Below, one piece after another: positions 34,453-43,507 of a stretch of 64,000 nucleotides of DNA. The DNA is from Elusimicrobiota bacterium (GTDB lineage: Bacteria > Elusimicrobiota > Elusimicrobia > UBA1565 > UBA9628): assembly GCA_016194705.1 (NCBI GenBank), contig JACQAZ010000044.1, positions 52,760 to 116,759 on the forward strand, written 5' to 3'. Numbering within the stretch: the stretch's first letter is position 1; each line of letters starts with the position of its first letter. Under the pieces are notes generated by a model. It ran no database searches. It saw nothing but the letters and a program-made list of their open reading frames with translations, and was not told the DNA's origin. The position numbers and the translations under genes were made by a program.

Positions 34453-36217
34453 CGGTGAGGACCTCGCGGTCGAACAGCTTGGCGGCGAGGTCGTCGAGGA
34501 TCTTCTTGTGCTTGGTCAGCAGCTCCCGGGCCTTGGTCTGCGCGTCCATCACGATGCGCTTGACCTCCTCGTCGATGAGCTGCGCGGTGCGCTCGGAATA
34601 GCCCGCGTTCTGAGTGATGTCGCGGCCGAGGAACACCTCCTGCGTGGGCTTCTTGAGCGCCAAGGGGCCGATCTTGTCGCTCATGCCGAACTCGGTGACC
34701 ATCTTGAGCGCGTAGGACGAGGCCTTGGCCAGGTCGTCGGAGGCGCCGGTCGTGATCTCGTTGAAGGTGAGCTCCTCGGCGCAGCGCCCGCCGAGCAGGA
34801 CAGCGAGGCGATTGGTGATGTCGGTCCGGGAGGTCAGATACTTGTCCTCGGTCGGCAGCTGGAGGGTGTAGCCGAGCGCGTGGCCCCTCGAGATGATCGA
34901 GACCTTGTGGACGGGATCGGTGTTCGGGAGCATCTTGGCGACCAAGGTGTGCCCCGACTCGTGGTAGGCGACGATCTTCTTCTCGCGCTCGGACATGAGG
35001 CTCGACTTCTTCTGCGGGCCCGCCATGACGCGCTCGATGGATTCCTCGAGCTCGGAGAGCTCCACGGCCTCCTTGTTGCGGCGCGCGGCCAGGAGAGCGG
35101 CCTCGTTGATCACGTTGGCCAGGTCCGCCCCGGAGAAGCCCGGCGTGCGCCGCGCGATGACGGAGAGATCGACGGCGGCCGCCATCTTGACGTCGCGGGA
35201 GTGGACCTTCAGGATCGCCTCGCGGCCCTTGATGTCGGGCAAAGACACGACGATCTGGCGGTCGAAGCGGCCCGGGCGCAGGAGCGCGGGGTCGATCACG
35301 TCGGGGCGGTTGGTGGCCGCGATCAGCACGATGCCCTGGTTCTGCTCGAAGCCGTCGAGCTCGATGAGCAGCTGGTTCAAGGTCTGCTCGCGCTCGTCGT
35401 GTCCGCCCCCGATGCCGGCGAAGCGGTGCCGGCCGACCGCGTCGAGCTCGTCGACGAAGATGACGGCCGGCGCGGCCTTCTTGGCCTGATCGAAAAGGTC
35501 CCGCACCCGGGACGCCCCGACTCCCACGAACATCTCGACGAATTCGGAGGCCGAGGCCGCGAAGAACGGGACTCCCGCTTCGCCCGCGACCGCGCGAGCG
35601 AGCAAGGTCTTGCCCGTGCCGGGCGCGCCGAAGAGCAGCACGCCGCGCGGCATCTTGCCGCCGAGCTTGGTGAACTTCTCGGGGGATTTGAGGAACTCGA
35701 TGATCTCCTGGAGCTCCTCCTTGGATTCGTCGCAGCCGGCCACATCCGCGAAGGTCGTCTTCTTCTTCTTGTCGTCGACCTGCTTGGCGCGGCTGCGGCC
35801 GAATGAGAGGGCCTGCTTGCCGCCGATCTGGACCTGGCGGATGACCAAGAGCCACCAAAGCCCGAAGAACAGGATGATCCAGCCGACGTTGACGATGAGG
35901 CCCGTGACCCAGGAGCGGTCGGGCTCGCCCTCGAACTTCTGGACCTTGTACTTCTCGAGGTCGGAGACGAGGTTCAAATCCGGCAGGGGCAAAGTGCGGA
36001 ACTTCTCGGTCTTGCCGTCGTCGCCCTTCATCTCGCCGCGGATCAGGTCGGGGCGCATGCGCACCTGGGAGACGTTGCCCTGGGCGAGCTTGGTCTTGAA
36101 GGTCGAGTACGGGATCTCGAGCTCGGGGATCGGAGGATGGATGCTCTGAAACAGCAAGAGCAGCAGGACCAAGCCCATCGCCCAGACGGCCAACTGCTTC
36201 AGGTTCTTATTTTCCAC
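34412..36217 (-). CDS. ftsH: ATP-dependent zinc metalloprotease FtsH
   Basis: A 601-residue AAA protease: two N-terminal TM helices flanking a periplasmic domain of about 80 residues, Walker [18 protein letters not shown], Walker [11 protein letters not shown], second region of homology [17 protein letters not shown] and zinc site [12 protein letters not shown], ending in a helical tail. It degrades membrane and regulatory proteins. GTG 36217 follows AGGAG and overlaps hpt by 11 bp, as in hpt-ftsH of Firmicutes. Confidence 0.97.
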   Translation of the reverse strand: MENKNLKQLAVWAMGLVLLLLLFQSIHPPIPELEIPYSTFKTKLAQGNVSQVRMRPDLIRGEMKGDDGKTEKFRTLPLPDLNLVSDLEKYKVQKFEGEPDRSWVTGLIVNVGWIILFFGLWWLLVIRQVQIGGKQALSFGRSRAKQVDDKKKKTTFADVAGCDESKEELQEIIEFLKSPEKFTKLGGKMPRGVLLFGAPGTGKTLLARAVAGEAGVPFFAASASEFVEMFVGVGASRVRDLFDQAKKAAPAVIFVDELDAVGRHRFAGIGGGHDEREQTLNQLLIELDGFEQNQGIVLIAATNRPDVIDPALLRPGRFDRQIVVSLPDIKGREAILKVHSRDVKMAAAVDLSVIARRTPGFSGADLANVINEAALLAARRNKEAVELSELEESIERVMAGPQKKSSLMSEREKKIVAYHESGHTLVAKMLPNTDPVHKVSIISRGHALGYTLQLPTEDKYLTSRTDITNRLAVLLGGRCAEELTFNEITTGASDDLAKASSYALKMVTEFGMSDKIGPLALKKPTQEVFLGRDITQNAGYSERTAQLIDEEVKRIVMDAQTKARELLTKHKKILDDLAAKLFDREVLTGEDIDAILAANPA

Positions 36218-36767
36218 CGCTCCTCAGCACGCCGACATAAGGAAGATTCCTGTATTTCTCGTTGTAATCCAGGCCGAAACCGACGACGAACTCGTTGGGG
36301 ATTTTGAAGCCGACGTACTTGGCCGAGACCTCGATCTTTCGGCACTCGGCCTTGTCCAAGAGCGCGCAGACCTCGACGGACCTCGGCCCGCGGGTCCGGA
36401 GATTGTCGAGAAGGTAATGCAAGGTCAGCCCGGTGTCGACGATGTCCTCGACGACGAGGAGGTCGCGCCCTTCGGCGCTGTCGCGAAGGTCCAGCAGGAC
36501 GCGCACGGCGCCCGTAGAGCCCTTGCCGGAGTACGAGGAGAGGCACATGAAATCCACCGAGCAGTCGAGCGTGATGGCCCGCATCAGGTCGCCCAGAAAG
36601 ACCACCCCGCCCCGAAGTATGCCGATCAAGGTCAGTTTGCGGCCCGCGTAGTCCCGCGAGATCTGCCGGCCCATTTCCTTAATACGAGCCTGCAGCTGGG
36701 GTTCTTCCAGCAGTATTCTCTCGATATCCGGGTGGACCGGGCGCGGCGGGGCGGCTTTGGCTGCCAT
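36207..36767 (-). CDS. hpt: hypoxanthine phosphoribosyltransferase
   Basis: A 186-residue type I PRTase: LIGILRGGVVFLGDLMR, FMCLSSYSGKGSTG and the PRPP loop VVEDIVDTGLTL, then GFKIPNEFVVGFGLDY. It salvages hypoxanthine or guanine using PRPP (prs is also in this window). ATG 36767 is used; the in-frame TTG at 36812 lies in the promoter. Confidence 0.95.
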   Translation of the reverse strand: MAAKAAPPRPVHPDIERILLEEPQLQARIKEMGRQISRDYAGRKLTLIGILRGGVVFLGDLMRAITLDCSVDFMCLSSYSGKGSTGAVRVLLDLRDSAEGRDLLVVEDIVDTGLTLHYLLDNLRTRGPRSVEVCALLDKAECRKIEVSAKYVGFKIPNEFVVGFGLDYNEKYRNLPYVGVLRSGGK

Positions 36768-36783
36768 CGGGCTGTGTTTCGAT

Positions 36784-36812
36784 AGGATAACTTTATTGCG
36801 GCGAGCAATCAA
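36784..36812 (-). promoter_or_regulatory. promoter for the hpt-ftsH-folP-glmM operon
   Basis: On the minus strand, TTGATT (36807-36812), a 17-nt spacer and TATCCT (36784-36789). The predicted start is about 10 nt before hpt ATG 36767. It interleaves with the divergent kinase promoter. Confidence 0.65.
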
Positions 36813-36825
36813 GTCCTGCTAGAAT
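36796..36825 (+). promoter_or_regulatory. divergent promoter for the hybrid histidine kinase, predicted leaderless
   Basis: TTGCGG (36796-36801), an 18-nt spacer and TAGAAT (36820-36825), exactly 6 nt before GTG 36832. It overlaps the hpt promoter on the other strand, so the two are probably mutually exclusive. Confidence 0.5.
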
Positions 36826-36831
36826 GGCTCG

Positions 36832-38370
36832 GTGGAGACCGACCTGCCGGCCCTCTCGATCATGATCGTCGCCGATGACGACGGGCGGCGCGCCTTCCTG
36901 GCCAAGCGCCTGGGCGCGGTGGCGGGCTGGAAAGTCGACGCGGAAGCCTCCCGCGCCGACGAGGGCCTTTGGAGCAAACTCTCCGGGGCCTCGCGCGACC
37001 TGATCTTCCTCGACGAGCGCCTCGCGGGCCAGGACACCATGGAGGTCCTCGAAAAGCTTCGCCAGCTCCACCCCAAGTCCGCCGTGGTCGTGACCGCCGC
37101 CAAGGGCGACGACAAGCTCGCCGTCGGCGCGATGAAGGCGGGAGCCGCTGACTACCTCACCGACGCCGAGCTCGAGCTCGCCGACCTCGGACGGCTCTTC
37201 CGCCGGGTCATCGACCGGCGCTATCTGGTCGACCAGAACATGGAGCTGCGCCAGGTCAACCAGATGAAGAACGAGTTCATCGCCAACGTCTCGCACGAGC
37301 TGCGCACCCCGCTCTCCGTCGTCATCGGCTACGCCGAGACGCTCAAGGACGGCGGCCTGGGCGAGCTCAGCGCCGCGCAGTACAAGGCGGTCGACTCCAT
37401 CCTCTCGCGCTCCGTGCAGCTGCTCGAGACCCTCAACCGCATCCTGCGCCTGCGCGAGAGCCACGAGGGCAAGCAGCAGCTCTGGCTCAAGCCCGTGGAG
37501 CTGGTCGGCTTCCTCAAGCTCCAGGCCGGCGCGAACCCGCGCGAGCGCGAGCGCAAGGCGATCACCGTGGCGGCCTCCTTGCCCCAGGAAGAGGCGTGGG
37601 TGCTGGCGGACCGCGACAAGCTCTCGGAGGTGCTCTCGAACCTCCTCTCCAACGCCTTCAAGTTCGCCCCCGAAAAGAGCACGGCGCGCCTGTCGCTGAA
37701 GATCGAGAACGACAGGGCCGTGGTCTCGCTCCAGGACGAGGGCGCCGGCATCGCGCCGGAGATGCTGCCGCGCCTCTTCGAGAGCTTCTCGGCGGCGATC
37801 CAAGGCCCGACGCGGCGCCACGCCGGATTGGGCCTCGGGCTGCCCCTGAGCAAGCAGATCATCGAGCAGCACGGCGGACGCATTTGGCTCGAGTCCGGCG
37901 CGGGCGGCCGGGGGACCACCGCCTTCTTCACCTTGCCCCTGTCGGGCAAGGACACCCCCGCCCAGCAGGTCGAGCACCCGGCCCTGCTCGAGAAGAAGCG
38001 CATCCTCATCGTCGAGGACAACCCGGACCTCATCGACGTGCTGATGCTTTTCTTATCGCACTTCAGCCAGAATCTAGAGCTCTCGACCGCCGCGTCGGGC
38101 TTCGAGGCGCTCGACCGCGTCAAGGAGTCCATCCCGCACTTGATCATCCTCGATGTCATGATGCCGGGCATGGACGGCTTCGAGGTCATCGCGCGCCTGC
38201 GCAAGCTCCCGGCGACCGAGCGCATACCGATCCTCGTGCTGACCGGCTACCAGGAAGCCGCCCCCCGCGCGCGCAAGCTGGGCGTCGAAGTCCTGCTCAA
38301 GCCTTTCGAGAAGGGCGTGTTCATGGAGAAGCTGCTGCGCCTTCTCGGCGCCCAAGGAGCCGCCAAGTGA
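36832..38370 (+). CDS. hybrid histidine kinase, REC-HisKA-HATPase-REC
   Basis: A 512-residue soluble protein. Residues about 9-125 form a receiver domain (IMIVADDDGRR acidic pair, LIFLDERLAG phosphoacceptor region). Then comes a HisKA dimerisation helix with FIANVSHELRTPLSVVIGYAE (phospho-His) and a HATPase_c domain (N-box NLLSNAFKFAP, G-boxes DEGAGIAPEML and GLGLGLPLSKQI). Residues about 390-510 are a second receiver (ILIVEDNPDLID, IILDVMMPGMDG). No TM segment, so the stimulus is probably cytoplasmic or delivered through the first receiver. It overlaps the AAA gene by 4 bp. No DNA-binding response regulator is adjacent. Confidence 0.92.
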   Translation: METDLPALSIMIVADDDGRRAFLAKRLGAVAGWKVDAEASRADEGLWSKLSGASRDLIFLDERLAGQDTMEVLEKLRQLHPKSAVVVTAAKGDDKLAVGAMKAGAADYLTDAELELADLGRLFRRVIDRRYLVDQNMELRQVNQMKNEFIANVSHELRTPLSVVIGYAETLKDGGLGELSAAQYKAVDSILSRSVQLLETLNRILRLRESHEGKQQLWLKPVELVGFLKLQAGANPRERERKAITVAASLPQEEAWVLADRDKLSEVLSNLLSNAFKFAPEKSTARLSLKIENDRAVVSLQDEGAGIAPEMLPRLFESFSAAIQGPTRRHAGLGLGLPLSKQIIEQHGGRIWLESGAGGRGTTAFFTLPLSGKDTPAQQVEHPALLEKKRILIVEDNPDLIDVLMLFLSHFSQNLELSTAASGFEALDRVKESIPHLIILDVMMPGMDGFEVIARLRKLPATERIPILVLTGYQEAAPRARKLGVEVLLKPFEKGVFMEKLLRLLGAQGAAK

Positions 38371-39878
38371 GCGCGACCAACCCGCAGGAAGCCGAACTCG
38401 AGGTCCTCATCCGCGCCCGCTACCCGCTGCTTTATCTCGTGTCCTGGGAGGAAGAACGGGTCAGCCAAATGCTCGCGCGCCTGGCCAAGAAGGGGTCCAA
38501 GCGGCTGTTCTTCTGGTCCGTGACCCAGGGCATCGTCGAGTCGGGTGGAGGAAACGCGGGGGACTCGACGGTCAGGGACCCCAAGATCGCTTTGGACTTC
38601 GCCGCCAAGGTCGAGGAGCCATCGATCTTCGTGTTCAAGGACTTCCACTCCTACCTCCGCGACGACAAAATCGTCAGAAGCCTGCGCGACCTCGTGGGCA
38701 GCTTCAAGTCGAGTTACAAGACCCTCGTGATCCTCTCCCCGCGCCTGACGATCCCGATGGAGCTCGAGAAGGACCTCACGGTGGTCGACTACGACCTGCC
38801 GGGCCCCGAGGAACTCAAGGGCATGTTCGACCAGGTCGTGGCCGCCTCGCAGTCCGGCGCGCGCTTTCCCGTCGACTTCAAGCCGGGCGAGGTCGAGCGC
38901 CTCATCCAGTCGATCCAGGGCTTGACCCTCGACGAGGCGGAAAGCACTCTGGCCCGCGCCGTCGTGCAGAACGGCAAGCTCGACGCCTCCGCCATCGAGG
39001 TGATCCTCAAGGAGATCAAGCAGATCGTGCGCAAATCGCGGCTCTTGGAGTATTTCGAGGCGAAAGAGGAGATCGCCGGCATCGGCGGCCTGGTCCCCCT
39101 CAAAGATTGGCTCCACAAGAGGGGGCGGGCCTTCTCGGAGCAGGCGCATCAGTTCGGCCTGCCCCAGCCGCGCGGCGTGCTCATCCTGGGCGTTCAGGGC
39201 TGCGGCAAGTCCCTGACCTGCAAGGCCATCGCCGGGCTCTGGAAGCTCCCCTTGCTGCGCCTCGACATGGGCTCGATCTTCGGCAGCCTCGTCGGCGAGT
39301 CCGAGGAGAACATGCGCCGCGCGATCAAGACCGCCGAGGCGGTCGCGCCCTGCGTGCTGTGGCTCGACGAGCTCGAGAAAGGCCTCTCGGGCACGGGCTC
39401 CTCGAACATGTCGGACGGCGGCACGACCGCGCGCGTTTTCTCCACCTTCCTCACCTGGCTCCAGGAGAAGACCAAGCCCGTCTTCGTGGCCGCGACCGCC
39501 AACGACATCTCGCAGCTGCCCCCCGAGCTGCTGCGCAAGGGCCGCTTCGACGAGATTTTCTTCGTCGACCTTCCCGGCGCGACCGAGCGCGAGCAGATCT
39601 TCGCGATCCACATCGCCAAGCGCCGGCGAGACCCCAAGGCCTTCGACCTGGCCGCGCTCGCCAAGCTCTCGGCCGGCTTCTCGGGCGCCGAAATCGAACA
39701 GGCGATCTCCGAGGCCCTCTCCGAGGCCTTCAACTTGAACCGCGACATCGCCCAGCCGGACCTCGCCAAGGCCCTGGGCGAGACCGTGTCCCTGTCCAAG
39801 ACCATGCGCGAGGACATCGACCGCCTGCGCCAATGGGCGGCCACGCGCGCGCGGCCGGCGTCCATCGCGGGGGGCTGA
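38367..39878 (+). CDS. Ycf46-like AAA+ ATPase
   Basis: A 503-residue AAA protein starting at GTG 38367. The N-terminal half (LYLVSWEEERV, FFWSVTQGI, FKDFHSYLRD) and the C-terminal ATPase (LILGVQGCGKSLTCKAIAG Walker A, VLWLDELEKGL Walker B, ELLRKGRFDEIFFVD) match plastid/cyanobacterial Ycf46. Ycf46 has been linked to photosynthesis regulation in cyanobacteria; a role in a non-phototroph is unknown. It is translationally coupled to the histidine kinase, suggesting a shared pathway. Confidence 0.88.
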   Translation: MSATNPQEAELEVLIRARYPLLYLVSWEEERVSQMLARLAKKGSKRLFFWSVTQGIVESGGGNAGDSTVRDPKIALDFAAKVEEPSIFVFKDFHSYLRDDKIVRSLRDLVGSFKSSYKTLVILSPRLTIPMELEKDLTVVDYDLPGPEELKGMFDQVVAASQSGARFPVDFKPGEVERLIQSIQGLTLDEAESTLARAVVQNGKLDASAIEVILKEIKQIVRKSRLLEYFEAKEEIAGIGGLVPLKDWLHKRGRAFSEQAHQFGLPQPRGVLILGVQGCGKSLTCKAIAGLWKLPLLRLDMGSIFGSLVGESEENMRRAIKTAEAVAPCVLWLDELEKGLSGTGSSNMSDGGTTARVFSTFLTWLQEKTKPVFVAATANDISQLPPELLRKGRFDEIFFVDLPGATEREQIFAIHIAKRRRDPKAFDLAALAKLSAGFSGAEIEQAISEALSEAFNLNRDIAQPDLAKALGETVSLSKTMREDIDRLRQWAATRARPASIAGG

Positions 39879-39880
39879 GC

Positions 39881-40735
39881 GTGCCCGCCGATCGATTCGA
39901 TAAGCTCGAAGGCCCTCTCCCCGAAGACATCAGGAAGACCCTGTCGGGCTTCGGGCGCTTCGACCATCTCGAGATCGGCACCGCTCCCCCCCCGCCGCCG
40001 CCCAAGGACCGCCCGCGGACCGAGGAGAAGGTGCTCTGCCTGCATTGCGGGCAGGCCAACGAGAAAGAACGCCAGACCTGCTGGGCCTGCTTCCGGCCGC
40101 TCAAGGAGGAGCCGCAGAAGAAACCGGCGCCGAAGGGGCCCGAGGACATCACGATCGTGCTCGACGGCTTGACCTATCATTCGACCGACCCCAACCTGCC
40201 CTCCGACGTAAAGACGCTCATGGACCAGATCCGCGAGAAGGGCTTCAGCCAGGAGCTGCTCGCCCAGTGGCGGACCTGGCGCGTCACGCGCAACGAGCCG
40301 CGGCCGGCGGAGCGTCCTTTCGAAGACCCGGCCAAGCTCGTCCCCGTGGAGAACCAGGGCAAGGACCCGCTGACCGGCAACGAGGTCTTCAAGGGCCAGA
40401 GATCGTCGGTCATCCGCCTCGACGGAAAGATTTACACCTCGACCGACATGGAGCTCACGCCCCAGATGAAGGAGCTCTTCCAGTACATCGAGGACTACGG
40501 CGTGACGCCGGCCCTCATGGAGCACCTGCGCATGATCGGCAGGAAGACGACCGTGCGCCCCGCGACGACGCCGGCGCCCTCGGTCGAGGACCTGGCCTTC
40601 TGGAAGGACGTGCGCCAGGACGCCGCCCAAGAGGAGACCCCGGCCGAGGGCCGGCGCCGGCTCTCCGGCATGGTCATCGCCGCCATCGTGGGTCTCTTCA
40701 TCGTGCTGCGGCTGCTCTCCTGCCTCGCGAAATGA
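39881..40735 (+). CDS. tail-anchored zinc-ribbon protein with two internal repeats
   Basis: A 284-residue protein of unknown function, GTG start 2 nt after the AAA stop. A proline run (about 36-41) precedes a zinc ribbon CLHCGQ...CWAC (Cys53, 56, 67, 70). Two related units of about 45 residues follow, each beginning VLDGLTYHSTD or RLDGKIYTSTD and ending in an amphipathic helix (about 90-132 and 178-222). A single C-terminal TM helix (MVIAAIVGLFIVLRLLSCL) would anchor it with the rest in the cytoplasm. It may connect the kinase/AAA pair to the membrane. Confidence 0.75.
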   Translation: MPADRFDKLEGPLPEDIRKTLSGFGRFDHLEIGTAPPPPPPKDRPRTEEKVLCLHCGQANEKERQTCWACFRPLKEEPQKKPAPKGPEDITIVLDGLTYHSTDPNLPSDVKTLMDQIREKGFSQELLAQWRTWRVTRNEPRPAERPFEDPAKLVPVENQGKDPLTGNEVFKGQRSSVIRLDGKIYTSTDMELTPQMKELFQYIEDYGVTPALMEHLRMIGRKTTVRPATTPAPSVEDLAFWKDVRQDAAQEETPAEGRRRLSGMVIAAIVGLFIVLRLLSCLAK

Positions 40736-41271
40736 ACCGCGCGTTCGCGGGAGCCTCGATCGTCCTCATGCAGGGCGACATCACGAAGGTCCCCGTCGAC
40801 GCGATCGTCAACGCGGCCAACTCGGAGCTCGTCGGCGGCGGCGGCGTCGACGGCGCGATCCACCGCGCGGCGGGCCCCGAGCTGATGCTCGAGTTGAATA
40901 AGGTCCGGCCGCCCAACGGCTGTCCGACCGGCTCGGCCGTCATCACCAAAGCCTACAAGCTCCCCGCCAAATGGGTCATCCACGCCGTCGGCCCGGTCTG
41001 GCGCGGCGGCGATTTCCAAGAGGACCTCGACCTCGCCGACGCCTACAAGAAAAGCCTCGAGCTCGCGGCCGAGAAGGGGGCGGTCAAAGTCAGCTTCCCC
41101 GCGATCAGCACGGGCGTCTACGGCTACCCCGTCGACAAGGCGGCCCGCGTCGCCGTCAAGACGACCTCGGAGTTCCTCCTCTCGAAAAAGACTTCCATCA
41201 AGGAGGCCGTCTTCGTGCTCTTCAGCGCCGAGGCGCTCGCGGCCTACGGCAAGGCCCTCGCGACCCTGTAA
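40732..41271 (+). CDS. macrodomain (ADP-ribose-binding) protein
   Basis: A 179-residue stand-alone macrodomain: QGDITKVPVDAIVNAANSEL, VGGGGVDGAIHRAAG and ISTGVYGYPVDKAA, with the Asn and Gly-rich loops needed for ADP-ribose binding. Family members hydrolyse O-acetyl-ADP-ribose or remove ADP-ribose from proteins. ATG 40732 overlaps the zinc-ribbon gene stop (ATGA), tying it to the kinase-AAA cluster. Confidence 0.93.
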   Translation: MNRAFAGASIVLMQGDITKVPVDAIVNAANSELVGGGGVDGAIHRAAGPELMLELNKVRPPNGCPTGSAVITKAYKLPAKWVIHAVGPVWRGGDFQEDLDLADAYKKSLELAAEKGAVKVSFPAISTGVYGYPVDKAARVAVKTTSEFLLSKKTSIKEAVFVLFSAEALAAYGKALATL

Positions 41272-41304
41272 AACCCCGCGGCAAAAAGCGGTACAATAAC
41301 ACGC

Positions 41305-42381
41305 GTGAAGAAGCTCAAGGTCCTCGTCCTGTGCGGCGGCAAGTCCGCCGAGCACCTCGTGTCCTTGGTCTCGGCCAAGACCGTGCTCGCCAACATCGAC
41401 CCCGCCCGCTACGAGCCCGAGCTCGTGTTCATCGACAACAAGGGCCGCTGGCTCAAGGCCGACGCCAAGCGTCTGACCGGCAAGGTCGAGGTGCGCGCCC
41501 AGGACGTTGCCAACGGCTCGAAAGAACTCGTCCCGACCCAGAAGCTCTCCGGCTTGTCCCGTCCCGACGTCGTCTTCCCCGTCCTGCACGGCCCGCTGGG
41601 CGAGGACGGCACTGTGCAGGGTCTCTTCGAGCTGGCCGGCGTGCCCTATGTCGGCTGCGGCGTGCTCGGCTCGGCCGTGGGCATGGACAAGGACGTGTCG
41701 AAACGCTTGGCGCAAGAGGCTGGGCTGCCGATCTTGCCCTGGGGAGCCCTCAACGCTCCCGCTGCCGCGAAGGGGCTTGCGAAAAGCCTCGGCTACCCGG
41801 TCTTCGTCAAGCCCGCGCGCATGGGCTCGTCGGTCGGCGTCTCGAAGGTCCGCAACGCGGGTCAGCTCGGCAGGGCCGTCAAGCTGGCCCTGAGTTACGA
41901 CGACAAGGTCATACTCGAGAAAGGCATCGCGGCCCGCGAGATCGAATGCGCGGTGCTCGGCGATCCGTTCTCGACGGTCGCCGACGACCCGCTGGCGATG
42001 CGCTCCTCCATCGTCGGCGAGATCATGCCCAACGCCGATTTCTACGACTACAAGACCAAGTACCTCGATCCCGACCGCGCCAAGCTCAAGATCCCGGCGG
42101 AGCTCTCGGAAGAAGAGACCGCCCTGGTCCGGGAGCTGGCCGAGAAGGCCTTCGCGACGCTCGACTGCTACGGCATGGCGCGCGTCGACTTTCTGATGGA
42201 CAAGAAGACCGGCGAGCTCTGGTTCAACGAGGTCAACACGATCCCGGGCTTCACGGCCGCGAGCATGTACCCCATGCTCTGGCGCGAGTCGGGCCTGCCC
42301 ACGCCGGAGCTCATCGACCTGCTGATTCGCCTGGCGGTGCGCCGCCAAAAGGCCCGCTCCCGCCTCAAGACAACCCCCTGA
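41305..42381 (+). CDS. ddl: D-alanine-D-alanine ligase
   Basis: A 358-residue ATP-grasp ligase: VLVLCGGKSAEHLVSL, VFPVLHGPLGEDGTVQG, VFVKPARMGSSVGVSKV, KGIAAREIECAVLG and WFNEVNTIPGFTA. It makes D-Ala-D-Ala for peptidoglycan. GTG 41305 is chosen from the family N-terminus; TACAAT (41292-41297) lies 7 nt upstream, so it may have its own leaderless transcript as well as read-through from the macrodomain gene. Confidence 0.96.
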   Translation: MKKLKVLVLCGGKSAEHLVSLVSAKTVLANIDPARYEPELVFIDNKGRWLKADAKRLTGKVEVRAQDVANGSKELVPTQKLSGLSRPDVVFPVLHGPLGEDGTVQGLFELAGVPYVGCGVLGSAVGMDKDVSKRLAQEAGLPILPWGALNAPAAAKGLAKSLGYPVFVKPARMGSSVGVSKVRNAGQLGRAVKLALSYDDKVILEKGIAAREIECAVLGDPFSTVADDPLAMRSSIVGEIMPNADFYDYKTKYLDPDRAKLKIPAELSEEETALVRELAEKAFATLDCYGMARVDFLMDKKTGELWFNEVNTIPGFTAASMYPMLWRESGLPTPELIDLLIRLAVRRQKARSRLKTTP

Positions 42382-42400
42382 AAATACCGTGTTCAGGGTC

Positions 42401-42426
42401 GAACTTTTCGCGGTTTGGGCCGTAAT
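42401..42426 (+). promoter_or_regulatory. candidate ECF-type promoter for the sigma factor operon
   Basis: GAACTTTT (42401-42408) and CGTAATA (42421-42427) are separated by about 14 nt from GAACTT, the layout of RpoE-like ECF promoters, so autoregulation by the downstream sigma factor is plausible. A 7-bp hairpin (42376-42382 with 42392-42398) just upstream may terminate ddl transcription weakly. Confidence 0.4.
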
Positions 42427-42458
42427 AATAGAGGAAGGGCGAGGGAGGGGTTTCCCGA

Positions 42459-43016
42459 GTGGCGCCTAAGTCCGAGAGAAGCTTCTCCGACCTCATCAAG
42501 GAACACGGGGAGAAAGCCTACAACTTCGCCTTCCGGCTGTCGGGAAACGAGCATGACGCGAAAGATCTCGCGCAAGGGGCGTTCGTCAAGGCTTATGAGC
42601 ACTTCAAGTCTTACGACCCGAGCCGCCCGTTCGATTCGTGGCTCTGCCGCATCCTGCACAACATCTATCTCGACGGGGTCAGGCTGTACGCCCACGGGCA
42701 CGTCGTTTCGCTGGATGCTCCCGCGCCCGTCGAGGAAGGGGACTGGGACGAGCTGCTGCCGGCCCACGATCCGGACCCGACGGCCGGGCTGACGCGCCGC
42801 GAGGAGGACGAGCTCCTCCAGAAGGCTTTGAATTCCGTACCCGTGCACTACCGCACGGCCGTGACGCTCTGTGACATCGAAGGACTCTCGTACGAGCAGA
42901 TCAGCGAGATCATGGCGTGCCCGGTGGGCACCGTGCGCTCGCGCATCCATCAAGGAAGGCTGCTCATACGGCGGGCCTACGAGGAGCTGGAGAAGGGCGG
43001 GAGAAAATTGCAATGA
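42459..43016 (+). CDS. ECF-family RNA polymerase sigma factor (RpoE-like)
   Basis: A 185-residue sigma factor with region 2 (HGEKAYNFAFRLSGNEHDAK, DLAQGAFVKAYEHFKSYDP, FDSWLCRILHNIYLDGVR) and region 4 (ALNSVPVHYRTAVTLCDIEG, LSYEQISEIMACPVGTVRSR). It directs transcription in response to envelope or other extracytoplasmic stress. GTG 42459 follows a GGGAGGGG-type ribosome site. It overlaps its anti-sigma gene by 4 bp. Confidence 0.94.
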   Translation: MAPKSERSFSDLIKEHGEKAYNFAFRLSGNEHDAKDLAQGAFVKAYEHFKSYDPSRPFDSWLCRILHNIYLDGVRLYAHGHVVSLDAPAPVEEGDWDELLPAHDPDPTAGLTRREEDELLQKALNSVPVHYRTAVTLCDIEGLSYEQISEIMACPVGTVRSRIHQGRLLIRRAYEELEKGGRKLQ

Positions 43017-43507
43017 AAGACCATAACGAGCACGAAGACAACGTCCTGCTGTCGGCCTATCTCGACGGCCAGCTGACCGAGGCCGAGCGCGCGCGCGTCG
43101 AAGCCCAGCTCTCCGGCTGCGGCCCGTGCCGCGAGGAAGTCGAAGCCCTCAGATACATGAAGGCCGTGCTCGCCGCCGCCCCCCGCCGCGCGATGCCCCC
43201 CGAGCTCCTCGGCGCCATCGAGGACGCGGTCGCAAGCCGCTCCTGGACCCGGCTCATCCCGGCGGCGCTGCGCGCGCCCCGCGTCTTCGTGCCGGCCGGC
43301 GCCTTGGCCGCTTTGGCGCTCGTCGCCGGCCTCTGGCTCGGCCTGCGGCGCGACGCCTCCCAAGACTTCATCCCTCTGGAGCCGCTGATGACCGCCCACG
43401 CCCGCTACACGGCCGAGACTTTGGTCCCGCAGGGGAGCCTGGTCTCCTCGACCTATTCCGCTCAGCTGACGGCCCAGAACGATGAGCAGGACCAGCAGGC
43501 GGATTAG
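43013..43507 (+). CDS. membrane-anchored anti-sigma factor
   Basis: A 164-residue protein: an N-terminal zinc-finger-like anti-sigma domain (SAYLDGQLTEAERARVEAQ, then CGPC) and one TM helix (about residues 94-112, AGALAALALVAGLWLGL), then a periplasmic tail. Its ZAS motif is incomplete: the His three residues before CxxC is Gln. It should hold the ECF factor inactive at the membrane. ATG 43013 overlaps the sigma stop. Confidence 0.88.
   Translation: MKDHNEHEDNVLLSAYLDGQLTEAERARVEAQLSGCGPCREEVEALRYMKAVLAAAPRRAMPPELLGAIEDAVASRSWTRLIPAALRAPRVFVPAGALAALALVAGLWLGLRRDASQDFIPLEPLMTAHARYTAETLVPQGSLVSSTYSAQLTAQNDEQDQQAD

Noticed and set aside
39107..39880. Longer upstream start for the zinc-ribbon protein within the AAA gene
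   Set aside because: Those codons are an Arg/Pro-rich shadow of the AAA gene in another frame; GTG 39881 directly follows the AAA stop.
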